The notes beneath the pieces are model-generated. The model did not search any database and was not told the origin of the DNA. It saw only the letters and a program-made list of their open reading frames with translations. A program made the translations under genes and the position numbers. DNA of 64,000 bases. Origin: Pontibacter flavimaris (lineage in GTDB: Bacteria; Bacteroidota; Bacteroidia; Cytophagales; Hymenobacteraceae). The first letter of the stretch is position 1. The number at the start of each line of letters is the position of its first letter. The stretch lies in assembly GCF_001907195.1 (NCBI RefSeq), contig NZ_LVWA01000002.1, positions 186,001 through 250,000 on the forward strand, in the 5' to 3' direction. Shown one piece after another: positions 45,987 to 54,636 of the stretch.

Positions 45987-46431
45987 AAGGAAGTATAGAT
46001 CAAGTATAAGCAAAGTATAAAGTATGGCTTACGCGGATGTGGACGTCCGCAGGAGAAGGGTTCCGGACAGGGTATCCGGAACAGCAAGTATAAAAAGGTA
46101 CAAGCGGATGCTCACGCCAGCGAAAGTATAAAGTATGGCTTGTGCAAGTATGAAAGTATAGATCAAGTATGAAATATGGCTTTTCAAGCCAGTTGAGTCA
46201 GAGACGCAACACAACTGCAGGACACAAGTATAAATAACTTGCGCCATGAAAAAAGCAACGGCACAAACGGACACTTGCGCCAGAAAAGAGCAAGCAGTCC
46301 CAGGTATAAGCAGTGCCTTTCTCAACCCTCAGTTAATAAAACACCCTGTTCCTGCTTACCCGTATCCTCAACAAGTATACTTTATCCCTAATTATCTATT
46401 GTTACAACTTTTACGCCCGCCCGCTTTTTAG

Positions 46432-46439
46432 TAGATTTG
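46432..46439 (+). promoter_or_regulatory. Candidate -7 box (TAGATTTG) for the cvfB-like gene
   Basis: TAGATTTG matches TAnnTTTG exactly and lies 48 bp before the ATG at 46488. A weak -33 candidate (TTTT at 46409-46412) is 19 bp upstream. Confidence 0.45.
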
Positions 46440-46487
46440 TAGAGGGCGTGCAGCCGCTGCACCAAACACCCCGTAAGCAATAAGAAC

Positions 46488-47330
46488 ATGGTTGATTTAG
46501 GTAATTATAACGAGCTGGAGATAGCGCGTGAAGTGGACTTTGGCGTATACCTCTCCTCCGATGACGGAGACATCCTGCTGCCGGGCAAGTACCTGCCGGA
46601 AGGCGCAAAAGTAGGCGACAAGCTGCGCGTGTTCGTGTACCGCGACTCCGAGGACCGCATGATCGCCACTACCCTGGAGCCCTATGCCACGATAAACGAG
46701 TTTGCCTGCCTCACCTGCACCGACGAAACCCCGTTTGGCGCTTTCCTGGATTGGGGGCTGGAGAAGGACCTGCTGGTGCCGCTCAACAACCAGAAAAACA
46801 AGATGCAGGTGGGTCGCAAGTACTGCGTGTATGTGTACCTGGATGAAAGCTCTGACCGTGTGGTAGCCACCTCCAAACTGGGCAAGTACCTCCACAACGA
46901 GGACATCCAGCTCAGCGAGGGCGACGAGGTACAACTGCTGGTGGCCGGCCTCACCGATATCGGCCTCAAGGTGATCATCAACAGCGCCTACATGGGCATT
47001 CTTTACAAGAACGAGGTGTTCCAGGACCTGCGCATCGGCGACAAAGCCACCGGCTACATCAAGCTTATCCGCCCAGACAACAAGATAGATGTGACCCTGC
47101 GCAAGCCGGGCGTGAACCAGAAAGAGGAGAAGGACGAGGCCGCCGACAAGATCATGCGCTCCCTGGCGCAGGGCAGCGGCTGGATGCCCATCTCCGACAA
47201 CAGCTCGCCCGAGGACATTTACCAGACGCTGGGCATGAGTAAGAAAACCTTTAAGCGCGCTATCGGCAGTTTGTACAAGGCGGGCAAGATTACCATAGAA
47301 CCAGACAGTATACGGCTGCGGAAGGACTAA
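46488..47330 (+). CDS. cvfB: CvfB-like S1 RNA-binding protein
   Basis: A 280-aa cytoplasmic protein of the CvfB/YitL family. It contains three S1-type OB-fold units (about 5-65, 68-130 and 140-210; the second has TPFGAFLDWGLEKDLLVPL) and a C-terminal winged-helix region (about 225-280; MSKKTFKRAIGSLYKAGKI). CvfB binds RNA and affects virulence-factor expression in Staphylococcus aureus; in this phylum the role is not known. It is preceded by island 5 and a candidate promoter. Confidence 0.9.
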   Translation: MVDLGNYNELEIAREVDFGVYLSSDDGDILLPGKYLPEGAKVGDKLRVFVYRDSEDRMIATTLEPYATINEFACLTCTDETPFGAFLDWGLEKDLLVPLNNQKNKMQVGRKYCVYVYLDESSDRVVATSKLGKYLHNEDIQLSEGDEVQLLVAGLTDIGLKVIINSAYMGILYKNEVFQDLRIGDKATGYIKLIRPDNKIDVTLRKPGVNQKEEKDEAADKIMRSLAQGSGWMPISDNSSPEDIYQTLGMSKKTFKRAIGSLYKAGKITIEPDSIRLRKD

Positions 47331-47428
47331 CACCCGCCTCTCCGCCTCCCGCATACGCCCTACATACTATAAAACCTGACGTTCTCACTTTTAAACTACC
47401 GCGTCCTGACGGGGTGCGGCTTTGACGT

Positions 47429-49939
47429 ATGCTTACTAAACTTTTCCCCTTCGCCCTCCTGCTTGGCCTTTACGCAGGAGGAGCAATGGCCCACGGCACC
47501 GACGACGCCACTGAAACTGAAACAAACAAGAGCAGCAAAACCGCCAAGGTCATGCGCGCGCAGGTGGCGCCCGTGCTCGATGGTTTCCTGGAGCCTGAAG
47601 TATGGCAACACGTAAACCCCGCCCGCAACTTCTACCGCTACGATCCGCTCAACGGCAAGCCCTCCTCCCAGCAGACGGAAGTATACATGCTCTACGATAA
47701 CGACGCTGTGTATATCGGGGCCATACTTTACGACACCGCCCCCGACTCCGTCCTGACCCAGTTGGGCCAGCGCGACTCTGGTGAGAACAACTCCGACATG
47801 TTTGGCGTGTACCTGGATACCTACAACGACAAGCAGAACGCCTTTGCTTTCCTGGTATCCGCCGCCGGGGTGCAAACCGACATCAAGCACGCGCAGGGCA
47901 GCGAGGACTGGAACTGGGACGCCGTGTGGGAGAGCAGCGTGAGAACCCATGACCAGGGCTGGACCGTGGAGATGCGCATCCCCTACAGTGCCATTCGCTT
48001 TCCGGAGGCCGAGGTGCAGACCTGGGGCGTGAACTACATGCGCGTGATCCGGCGAAACCGCGAGAAATCCTTCTGGAGCCACGTGGACAATTCCGTAAGC
48101 GGGCTCATCAACCAGGCGGGCCGCGTGATTGGCATAGAAGGCGTGAAGGCGCCGGTGCGGCTGCAGTTTATGCCCTACGTGTCGGGCTACGTGAACCACT
48201 ATCCCAATAAAACCGGAGAGACTGACGCAAAGGATTTCTCGCACTCCATTAACGGCGGCATGGATGTGAAGTATGGCATCAACGACGCTTTTACCCTGGA
48301 CGTGACGCTGATACCGGACTTCGGGCAAACGCAGTCGGATAACCAGGTGCTGAACCTAGGGCCGTTCGAGGTGAAGTATAGCGAGAACCGCCAGTTCTTT
48401 ACCGAGGGCACCGAGCTGTTCAACAAGGCTGGCTTGTTCTACTCGCGCCGCATCGGGGCCGCTCCTGTTGGCCGTGGCCAGGTAAAGGATCAGCTGGGAG
48501 AAGGCGAGGAAATTACCCGCAACCCGGTAGAGACGCAGCTGCTGAACGCCGCCAAGGTATCCGGCAGGACGCGCCGCGGGCTGGGCATCGGCCTGTTCAA
48601 CGCCTTTACCGGCACCACCCACGCCACCGTGCAGGACTCGCTGGGCAATACCCGCCAGGTGCTCACCGACCCCTTCACCAACTACAACGTGTTTGTGCTG
48701 GACCAGACACTGCCGCGCAACTCCTACGTAACCTTTACCAACACCAACGTAACGCGCGCCAGCGGCTTTTACGATGCCAACGTAACCGGCCTGCGTCTGC
48801 GCCTGGCCGATAAGAACAACATGTTTGCCCTGACCACCGGCGGCAACCTGAGCCAGCTCTATGGCAAAGACGAAGCGAACGGCGTGAAGCTGGGGCACCA
48901 GTACTCGGTAAACCTGAGCAAGATAAGCGGTAACCTGCGCTACGGCATCAACCACAGCGTGGAATCGGACACCTACGACATCAACGACCTCGGCTTCCTG
49001 AGCAACAACAACGAAGTATACACCAGCGCCAATATCAGCTACAACTTCTACCAGCCCGTCTGGAAGTTCCTCTCGTGGAACAACAGCTTCAGCGTGGGCC
49101 ACAGCATGCTCTACGACCCCAATAAGTTCATTGCCATGGACCTGAGCGCCAGCTCCAGCGTACGTTTCCACAACTTTAACAGCCTGTGGGGAGGCATCAC
49201 GGTGCGCCCCGGCGAAAGGTATAATTACTTCGAGGCCCGCACGTTCCCGCAGGTGTTTGTGCAGCCGCCGGCCATCAACTCTAACCTCGGTTTCAGCAGT
49301 GACTACCGCAGGCGCTTTGCCTTCGATGCCACCACCAATTTCTGGCGCTCCCGCCGCTACGACCAGAACAGCTGGTCTTTTGGCTTCACGCCGCGCTTCC
49401 GCGTAAACGACAAGCTCTCCATCGTGAACGGCAACAGCTATAGCATAGACAAGCGCAACATCGGCTTTGCCAGCAAGTATGAGGATGCTGCGCAGAACAC
49501 GCACATCCTCTTCGGCGACCGCACCCTCACCACCGTCAGCACCACCATCAGCAGCGCCTACATCTTTAACGAGCGCTCGGGGCTGACGCTGAACATGCGC
49601 CACTACTGGTCGAGGGCGGCGTACAAGGAGTTTTTTGAGCTGACAAAGCAGGGCCTGCTGCAGCCAGCCTCTGCCGAGCAGGGCATTTATGCTTCCGCCA
49701 TCAACGACATCAATTACAACACTCTGACCATGGACCTGGTGTACAGCTGGCGTTTCGCCCCGGGCAGCGAGCTGCGCGTGGTTTGGAAGAACTTCATAGA
49801 GGATAGGGCCAGCACGATAGAGAACCGCTACTTCGATAACATGTCCAACACCTTTGCTGTGCCGCAAAACAACAATTTCTCGGTTAAACTGCTATACTTT
49901 ATAGACTATATAGCGCTTAAGAACGTACTTTCTGCATAA
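47429..49939 (+). CDS. DUF5916 outer-membrane protein with CBM9-like domain
   Basis: An 836-aa exported protein (signal ending AMAH). Residues about 45-230 form a family-9 carbohydrate-binding-like domain (APVLDGFLEPEVW, NNSDMFGVYLDTYNDKQNAF, the VEMRIPYSAIRF strand). The DUF5916 region that follows is beta-barrel-like, with GMDVKYGINDAFTLDVTLIPDFGQ and a C-terminal strand. The known pattern of the family is a surface or outer-membrane barrel of unknown function. It probably binds a sugar polymer, which is inference. Confidence 0.9.
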   Translation: MLTKLFPFALLLGLYAGGAMAHGTDDATETETNKSSKTAKVMRAQVAPVLDGFLEPEVWQHVNPARNFYRYDPLNGKPSSQQTEVYMLYDNDAVYIGAILYDTAPDSVLTQLGQRDSGENNSDMFGVYLDTYNDKQNAFAFLVSAAGVQTDIKHAQGSEDWNWDAVWESSVRTHDQGWTVEMRIPYSAIRFPEAEVQTWGVNYMRVIRRNREKSFWSHVDNSVSGLINQAGRVIGIEGVKAPVRLQFMPYVSGYVNHYPNKTGETDAKDFSHSINGGMDVKYGINDAFTLDVTLIPDFGQTQSDNQVLNLGPFEVKYSENRQFFTEGTELFNKAGLFYSRRIGAAPVGRGQVKDQLGEGEEITRNPVETQLLNAAKVSGRTRRGLGIGLFNAFTGTTHATVQDSLGNTRQVLTDPFTNYNVFVLDQTLPRNSYVTFTNTNVTRASGFYDANVTGLRLRLADKNNMFALTTGGNLSQLYGKDEANGVKLGHQYSVNLSKISGNLRYGINHSVESDTYDINDLGFLSNNNEVYTSANISYNFYQPVWKFLSWNNSFSVGHSMLYDPNKFIAMDLSASSSVRFHNFNSLWGGITVRPGERYNYFEARTFPQVFVQPPAINSNLGFSSDYRRRFAFDATTNFWRSRRYDQNSWSFGFTPRFRVNDKLSIVNGNSYSIDKRNIGFASKYEDAAQNTHILFGDRTLTTVSTTISSAYIFNERSGLTLNMRHYWSRAAYKEFFELTKQGLLQPASAEQGIYASAINDINYNTLTMDLVYSWRFAPGSELRVVWKNFIEDRASTIENRYFDNMSNTFAVPQNNNFSVKLLYFIDYIALKNVLSA

Positions 49940-49951
49940 GCAAAGAACCTC

Positions 49952-50617
49952 ATGCAAAAAGTACGAACCGCACTGATAGCCGGAGCCAGCGGACTGGTGG
50001 GCGGACACCTGCTCTCCCTGCTGCTCAGAAGCGAACGCTATAGCCAGGTTATCTCCATTGGCCGCCACGAACTGCCGCTCATCCATCCCAAGCTGGACCA
50101 GCAGGTGATCAACTTTGACAGGATGAAGGACTACGCGGCGGATATGGTGGCGGACGATATTTTTTGCTGCCTCGGCACCACCATTAAGAAGGCCGGCTCG
50201 AAGGAGAACTTCTATAAGGTGGACCATACGTATGTCACCCAGCTGGCGGAGATCACGGCCCGCAAGGGCGCCATTCAGTTTCTGGTGGTATCGGCCATGG
50301 GGGCTAATGCCCGCTCCATGGTATTCTACAATAGGGTAAAGGGCGAGATGGAGCGCGATGTGCAGCAGCAACCCTTCAACACCGTCCACATTTTCAGGCC
50401 TGCGCTGCTGCTGGGCGAGCGGGAGGAGAAGCGTGCCGGAGAAGATTTTGCCAGCAAAGTGATGCGGCCGCTGAGCGGGCTGATGATCGGGCCGCTGGAG
50501 AAGTATAAACCCATTGAGGGCGAGACCGTGGCCCGTGCCATGCTGGCCGCCGCCAAAGCCGAGAAAACCGGCAAGTATACCCATCCATCCGACGAGATTG
50601 CCCGCATGGGCCGCTAA
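49952..50617 (+). CDS. NAD(P)-binding Rossmann-fold protein (atypical SDR)
   Basis: A 221-aa soluble protein with the nucleotide-binding GASGLVGGH at residues 11-19, as in NAD(P)H-binding atypical short-chain dehydrogenases related to HTATIP2 and YbjT. FLVVSAMGANARS replaces the classical Ser catalytic region, and YNRVKGEMERDV has the YxxxK pair (Tyr-Asn-Arg-Val-Lys). It starts 12 bp after the DUF5916 gene and is probably co-transcribed with it. The substrate is unknown. Confidence 0.85.
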   Translation: MQKVRTALIAGASGLVGGHLLSLLLRSERYSQVISIGRHELPLIHPKLDQQVINFDRMKDYAADMVADDIFCCLGTTIKKAGSKENFYKVDHTYVTQLAEITARKGAIQFLVVSAMGANARSMVFYNRVKGEMERDVQQQPFNTVHIFRPALLLGEREEKRAGEDFASKVMRPLSGLMIGPLEKYKPIEGETVARAMLAAAKAEKTGKYTHPSDEIARMGR

Positions 50618-50672
50618 CTTTAGCTGCCGCCGCCACGTAAGCTGCTTCTCAGCAAGTATAAACGTATACCTT

Positions 50673-51458
50673 ATGGCCAGCAAAAACCTGCAACGCGTTT
50701 TCCCGAAGGCGATGCGCTACGACCCTGAGTGGGTGCGTCGCCACTCCATGGGCGAGAACGTGCTCTTTAACCTCGAAAGCCTCACTAAATCGCTGGATCT
50801 GAAGCCGGGCATGCGCGTGCTGGACCTGGGCTGCGGCAAGGCCATCAGCTCCATCTTCCTGGCCAAAGAGTTTGGTGTAACCGTGTACGCGGTGGACGAG
50901 GCCGTATCGGCCAGCGACAATTACCAGCGCATCTGCCATGCAGGCTGTGAGGGCAAGGTGATTCCGCTGGAGGCCGATGCCCGCGCCCTGCCCTTTGCCC
51001 AAGAGTATTTCGACGCCGTGGTGGTGGTGGACTCCTACACGTACTTCGGCACCGACGAGAAGTACCTGCCCTACATTGCCCGCTTCCTGAAGCCCGGCGG
51101 CCATATCGCCATTGTGGATGTGTGCTTCACCAGGGAGATTGAATCGCTGGAGCAGGTACCGGAATTTTTGCAGGAGGATTACCAGCACTACTGGTACTTT
51201 ATACACACCATTGCCTGGTGGCGCAGGCTCTGGGAGAAAACCGGGCTGGTGCACATTGAGGTCGCCAAAGAACTGGAGGAGGCGGGGCTGGTACGGGAGC
51301 ATTATATTAAGGACATTGAGAGGTCAGAAGAAGAAGACCCCTTTGCCAAAGCGCTCCAGCTTGACCAGCAAGGCTTTATATCTTTCTTTAAACTAATCGG
51401 CCGCCGCACCGGGAAAACAGCCTACCTGCAGGATTATAAAATCGAAGAGAAAATATAG
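50673..51458 (+). CDS. Class I SAM-dependent methyltransferase
   Basis: A 261-aa methyltransferase started at the ATG at 50673; the longer open frame overlaps the upstream gene and is not plausible. The SAM-binding motif I is VLDLGCGKAISSIFLAKEFG (about residues 48-67), followed by YAVDEA (acidic end of beta-2), EADARALPF (motif II) and a post-catalytic FLKPGGHIAIVDV. The substrate is unknown; the fold fits small molecules. It lies 55 bp after the Rossmann-fold gene, with an AAGTATA copy between. Confidence 0.88.
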   Translation: MASKNLQRVFPKAMRYDPEWVRRHSMGENVLFNLESLTKSLDLKPGMRVLDLGCGKAISSIFLAKEFGVTVYAVDEAVSASDNYQRICHAGCEGKVIPLEADARALPFAQEYFDAVVVVDSYTYFGTDEKYLPYIARFLKPGGHIAIVDVCFTREIESLEQVPEFLQEDYQHYWYFIHTIAWWRRLWEKTGLVHIEVAKELEEAGLVREHYIKDIERSEEEDPFAKALQLDQQGFISFFKLIGRRTGKTAYLQDYKIEEKI

Positions 51459-51477
51459 CGCCTCCTCCTGGGCAAGC

Positions 51478-52152
51478 CTACCGGCACTCCTGTAACACCT
51501 TTTTGACGCCTTTCTTAAATGCCATGTCAATGGCTTGCGTAACGGAGGAGAGGTTGGCCGATTTGCTGCCCCTGTAACCGTTTTCTGTGTCTCTGTTCGG
51601 AAGGGTCACTCCTTCCATACGCGTTGTAGCAGCCAACGTGTAGATGCGCTGCCTGCTGCCCGTAGCGTAGAGCTCAAAAGTCACGGAAGCCTTCGAAGCC
51701 TCTTCCGCTTGTGTGCCGTACCCGGCCTGCAGTTCCCTTTGCTCGGCGGCGCTCACGCTGTTATAGCCTGTTCCTGATGCTGTGTTTCCAACCTGTACTT
51801 TGATAAAATAACTATACCCCAAACGCTGCATGGCAGACAGGCTGCTTGAGTCGGCAGCCATGCCGGGCTTTATGCCGTGCATCCGAAGGTCCATTTCCTG
51901 CTCCACCGCATAGTATGGCACCAGGCCCGCCTCCTTAACCTCGTCTGCAAACTGCTGGTAGAGCCTGTAAGATTGATTGGGGGATATGCCTGTCGCTTCT
52001 CCCATCAGCAGCCGCTCCCCTGACTTGAAAATCTTAGGGCATCCTCCGACAGAGGAAGTATAAGTTGTAGACGGGATGCAGCTGTTTAAAAAGAACAGAA
52101 GCCCGAAGAACATCTTTAGCAGCTGTAAACAAGTTTGCGTGTTTGCTTTCAT
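51478..52152 (-). CDS. Lipoprotein of unknown function
   Basis: A 224-aa lipoprotein. I chose the ATG at 52152 (MKANTQTCLQLLKMFFG), which gives a signal and lipobox (LNSC); the longer frame adds 54 residues with no signal. The mature domain has KSGERLLMGEATGISPNQSY and a C-terminal QAIDMAFKKGVKKVLQEC. It resembles short envelope proteins with a Curli/CsgG-like or LpoB-like fold in length only, so no family is assigned. It is convergent with the methyltransferase gene. Confidence 0.75.
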   Translation of the reverse strand: MKANTQTCLQLLKMFFGLLFFLNSCIPSTTYTSSVGGCPKIFKSGERLLMGEATGISPNQSYRLYQQFADEVKEAGLVPYYAVEQEMDLRMHGIKPGMAADSSSLSAMQRLGYSYFIKVQVGNTASGTGYNSVSAAEQRELQAGYGTQAEEASKASVTFELYATGSRQRIYTLAATTRMEGVTLPNRDTENGYRGSKSANLSSVTQAIDMAFKKGVKKVLQECR

Positions 52153-52408
52153 AAAAGTATGTGAGTAGAATCTGACAAGACGGACATTCCTCGCTTTAAG
52201 GAATATAGAAATATAATACTTTAAAAGTATATTACTACACCGATTTGAAGAAGCACACCGACTTCCCCCGGTTAAACTTATTGCAAGAAGGTAAAATGTA
52301 GCCCTACCATACAAAAACAGTTTTAAAGCTCGTTAGAAGTTGTAATTTCGCGGCAGCCATGGCACCTGACCCTGCCTTGGCACGCGACAAAATTCAACTT
52401 TTAAAGCA

Positions 52409-52900
52409 ATGAGAATCCTAAAAACACTGACATTTGCACTGGCATTTGTACTTTTCGCCGCCATGGGCGCACAAGCCCAGAGTGGTTACTCCACAGGTAT
52501 AGGCCTTAGAGGTGGCGCTGCATCCGGCCTTACGGTAAAGCACTTTATTAAGAGTGATGCCGCTATTGAGGGCATCCTGAGCACCAGCTTTAAGTACCGC
52601 GGCACCGCACTGACCGTGCTGTACGAGAAGCACGCACCGGCTTTTAACGCTGCCGGCCTGCAGTGGTACTATGGTATCGGGAGCCACGTCGGCTTCTGGG
52701 AAGGCCGCCACTATTACGACCGCGGCCACGACCATTACCATGACGACGTGGTAGGTGTGGGTATCGACGGCATCCTAGGCCTGGAGTACTACATCCGCGA
52801 CATCCCGTTTACCATCGGTGCTGATATCAAGCCATACATCAACATTCCGCGCGGCGGCGGCTTCTGGGACACAGCCCTGCACGTGCGCTATGCGTTTTAA
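52409..52900 (+). CDS. Small outer-membrane beta-barrel protein
   Basis: A 163-aa exported protein (signal ending AQAQ) with alternating aromatic strands and a terminal HVRYAF that ends in Phe, as in small porin-type barrels. GRHYYDRGHDHYHDD, a histidine/aspartate-rich loop at about residues 96-110, could bind divalent metal. It has its own terminator at 52929-52957. The role is unknown. Confidence 0.75.
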   Translation: MRILKTLTFALAFVLFAAMGAQAQSGYSTGIGLRGGAASGLTVKHFIKSDAAIEGILSTSFKYRGTALTVLYEKHAPAFNAAGLQWYYGIGSHVGFWEGRHYYDRGHDHYHDDVVGVGIDGILGLEYYIRDIPFTIGADIKPYINIPRGGGFWDTALHVRYAF

Positions 52901-52928
52901 TTCCTGAAGCAGGAAGCAAAGTATAAAG

Positions 52929-52957
52929 GAGGCCCCGCTAACACATAGCGGGGCCTC
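52929..52957 (+). terminator. Rho-independent terminator
   Basis: A 12-bp perfect stem (GAGGCCCCGCTA / TAGCGGGGCCTC), a 5-nt loop, then TTTATTTAT. It follows the small barrel gene by 28 bp, with an AAGTATA heptamer at its 5' edge. Confidence 0.9.
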
Positions 52958-53092
52958 TTTATTTATCAGCGCCGCAAGTAAGGTATACTTCCTTTTTTAG
53001 TCTGATTCTAAATTTCATTGAAACACGCGTCTGCCGCAAACATGCGCTGCTTAACGAAAGTATAGCTGTAGTATAAACAAACTGATAAACCT

Positions 53093-53329
53093 ATGGAAGC
53101 AACATGTAACCACTGCACCCACTGGGAGCAGGACTCCAATAAAGTACAGCTACAAAGCAACGAATTTGGGGTATGCGATGAACTGACCGGACAGCATGCG
53201 CTGGAGCCGTCTTACTTGCTGCCGCTGGTGCACGAGGCCTCAACCGACCTGAAGCCAAGGCAGTTCGAGATGATAACCGGCGCCCAGTTTGGCTGTAACC
53301 ACTTCAGTGAGCGGAAGCGCTGGGTATAG
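53093..53329 (+). CDS. Small cysteine-rich protein, probable metal binder
   Basis: A 78-aa protein with four cysteines arranged CNHC (C5, C8), GVC (C28) and FGC (C68), as in zinc- or iron-sulfur-binding microdomains that close with an FGCxxF element. No signal or membrane segment is visible. Neighbours give no clue to its role. It is convergent with the 46-aa membrane peptide gene and shares its terminator. Confidence 0.8.
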   Translation: MEATCNHCTHWEQDSNKVQLQSNEFGVCDELTGQHALEPSYLLPLVHEASTDLKPRQFEMITGAQFGCNHFSERKRWV

Positions 53330-53351
53330 AATAGAAGTATGATCGAAACAG

Positions 53352-53383
53352 AAACGGCCCCCTATACTTTAGCGGGGCCGTTT
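53352..53383. terminator. Bidirectional terminator between two convergent small genes
   Basis: A 10-bp perfect stem (AAACGGCCCC / GGGGCCGTTT) with a loop holding TATACTT, followed on the plus strand by a T-run. On the minus strand it lies 15 bp after the stop of the 46-aa peptide gene. Confidence 0.88.
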
Positions 53384-53397
53384 TTATACTTGCTGTT

Positions 53398-53538
53398 TTA
53401 ATGTGTTACATTATAAATAAGCTCTCCTATTGACTCTCCTACCATCAGCCCTGCATAGAATACGACAACAAGCGCTGCTGCAATCACGAGCAAAGGAGGA
53501 TTGATTTTATAGTTTTTGATTTTCTCCAACATCAGCAT
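53398..53538 (-). CDS. 46-aa single-pass membrane peptide
   Basis: A small gene read directly from the gap. It begins MLMLEKIKNYKINPP, has one hydrophobic helix (about residues 15-33, LLVIAAALVVVFYAGLMVG) and ends GELIYNVTH before TAA. A positively charged N-terminus ahead of the helix predicts the N-terminus inside. The terminator at 53352-53383 directly follows. Such peptides are common in the phylum and their roles are mostly unknown. Confidence 0.65.
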   Translation of the reverse strand: MLMLEKIKNYKINPPLLVIAAALVVVFYAGLMVGESIGELIYNVTH

Positions 53539-53633
53539 TACGTTTAGTTTTTAGCTTCTATGTGATTTGATTATCAGGCAATCGAATCAGATAAAACAGA
53601 TAAGTTCAAATATAGCAATCCTATATTATATAC

Positions 53634-53671
53634 AAAGAGAGGAGGCAGCCAAATGTGGCTACCTCCTCTTT
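53634..53671 (-). terminator. Terminator of the RimK operon
   Basis: A stem of about 13 bp with one mismatch (GAGGAGGCAGCCA / TGGCTACCTCCTC), a 4-nt loop and flanking AAAG / CTTT extensions. It lies 23 bp after the stop of the aspartoacylase-like gene, between it and the 46-aa peptide gene on the same strand. Confidence 0.7.
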
Positions 53672-53693
53672 CATTCCTCTTAATTCGCTCAGA

Positions 53694-54635
53694 CTAATAC
53701 GCTATATGTAACAGCGCATCGCCTTGGTTTACCACCGGCATGTTGTTCAGGCCTACTACGTGCCCGGTTGCAGGGGCATTCAGGCGTACTTCCATCTCGC
53801 CGTAGGGATCGGTTATACTTCCGATGTGCTGGCCCTTCTTCACGTAATCGCCGATGTTGATAAAAGTGCGCCAAAGGCCGGCGTTCTTGGCCCGTAGCCA
53901 AATGTCCTTCATGCAGACCACGGTTGGCTCTGTGGGCTCTGCGCAACTGGCCGTCATGCCCAGGTGGTGCAGCACCCGGCAGGAGCCCTCAATGCCAATT
54001 TTTATGCCTTTCTCGTCGAAGCGCAGGCTCTCGCCAGTCTCGTACACCAATATAGATTTGCCCTGTTTCCCGGCTTCCTTGCGCAAAGAGCCCTGGCGGT
54101 ACGACGCGTTCATGATGAACGGCGGGGCAAAGGCATCGGCCAGCTCCCGGTTCCGGTGGTCGCTGAGCACGCAGCGCACCTGCGGGTAGTTGGCGCGGCT
54201 GCGGCCTCCGGTATGGAAATCGAGGCCATAATCCACGTACGGCATCACCTCCTTCATGAAGCGGTGCGCCACGCGGCTGGCCAGCGAGCCGTCGCGGTTG
54301 CCCGGGAAGCTGCGGTTCACATCCTTGCCATCCGGCACCTCCCGCGAGAAGTTCAGGAAACCGTAGATGTTGAGCACCGGCACAGCGATGATGGTGCCCT
54401 TGAGCGGGTAGAGCATCTTTTTGGTGAGCATGCGCCGGATAATCTCGGTGCCGTTCACCTCGTCGCCGTGCATGCCGGCCATCAGCAGCACCACCGGCCC
54501 GTCGTGCACCGAGCGGAATACATACACAGGGATCTCGATAACGGTGCCGCTGGGCAGTTTACTGATCACCAGCTTGGTGAGCACCTTCTCGCCACGGTCT
54601 ATACTTCTACCGTTGATAACAATTGTCTCGGGCAT
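53694..54635 (-). CDS. Succinylglutamate desuccinylase/aspartoacylase family zinc hydrolase
   Basis: A 313-aa zinc carboxypeptidase-fold enzyme. The zinc ligands are His56 and Glu59 in GMHGDEVNG and His141 in DFHTGG; DVNRSFPG is the substrate-arginine region and VYETGES supplies the catalytic Glu. Family members remove an acyl or amino-acid group from an amine. It follows the RimK ligase gene with one base between, so it may undo or process what the ligase makes. It is last of three genes. Confidence 0.92.
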   Translation of the reverse strand: MPETIVINGRSIDRGEKVLTKLVISKLPSGTVIEIPVYVFRSVHDGPVVLLMAGMHGDEVNGTEIIRRMLTKKMLYPLKGTIIAVPVLNIYGFLNFSREVPDGKDVNRSFPGNRDGSLASRVAHRFMKEVMPYVDYGLDFHTGGRSRANYPQVRCVLSDHRNRELADAFAPPFIMNASYRQGSLRKEAGKQGKSILVYETGESLRFDEKGIKIGIEGSCRVLHHLGMTASCAEPTEPTVVCMKDIWLRAKNAGLWRTFINIGDYVKKGQHIGSITDPYGEMEVRLNAPATGHVVGLNNMPVVNQGDALLHIAY

Positions 54636-54636
54636 G

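Larger units (their letters stand above)
45400..46340. repeat. Composite repeat island 5
   Basis: About 940 bp without a gene. In order: CCCCTCC modules and the GGATCCGAGACTTAGCC word shared with island 4 (45455-45570), the perfect palindrome at 45618-45637, the 240-bp element (45747-45986), then eight or more AAGTATA copies with hairpins of the GCGGAC.. GTCCGC type and a CAAGCGGATG variant. Several hairpins here have decayed stems, so this looks like an older copy. Confidence 0.82.

Noticed and set aside
48356..49867. 503-codon minus-strand frame opposite the DUF5916 gene (with a similar one at 47396-48328)
   Set aside because: Val/Gly/His-rich composition typical of an antisense shadow; the plus strand has a full DUF5916 protein with signal peptide.
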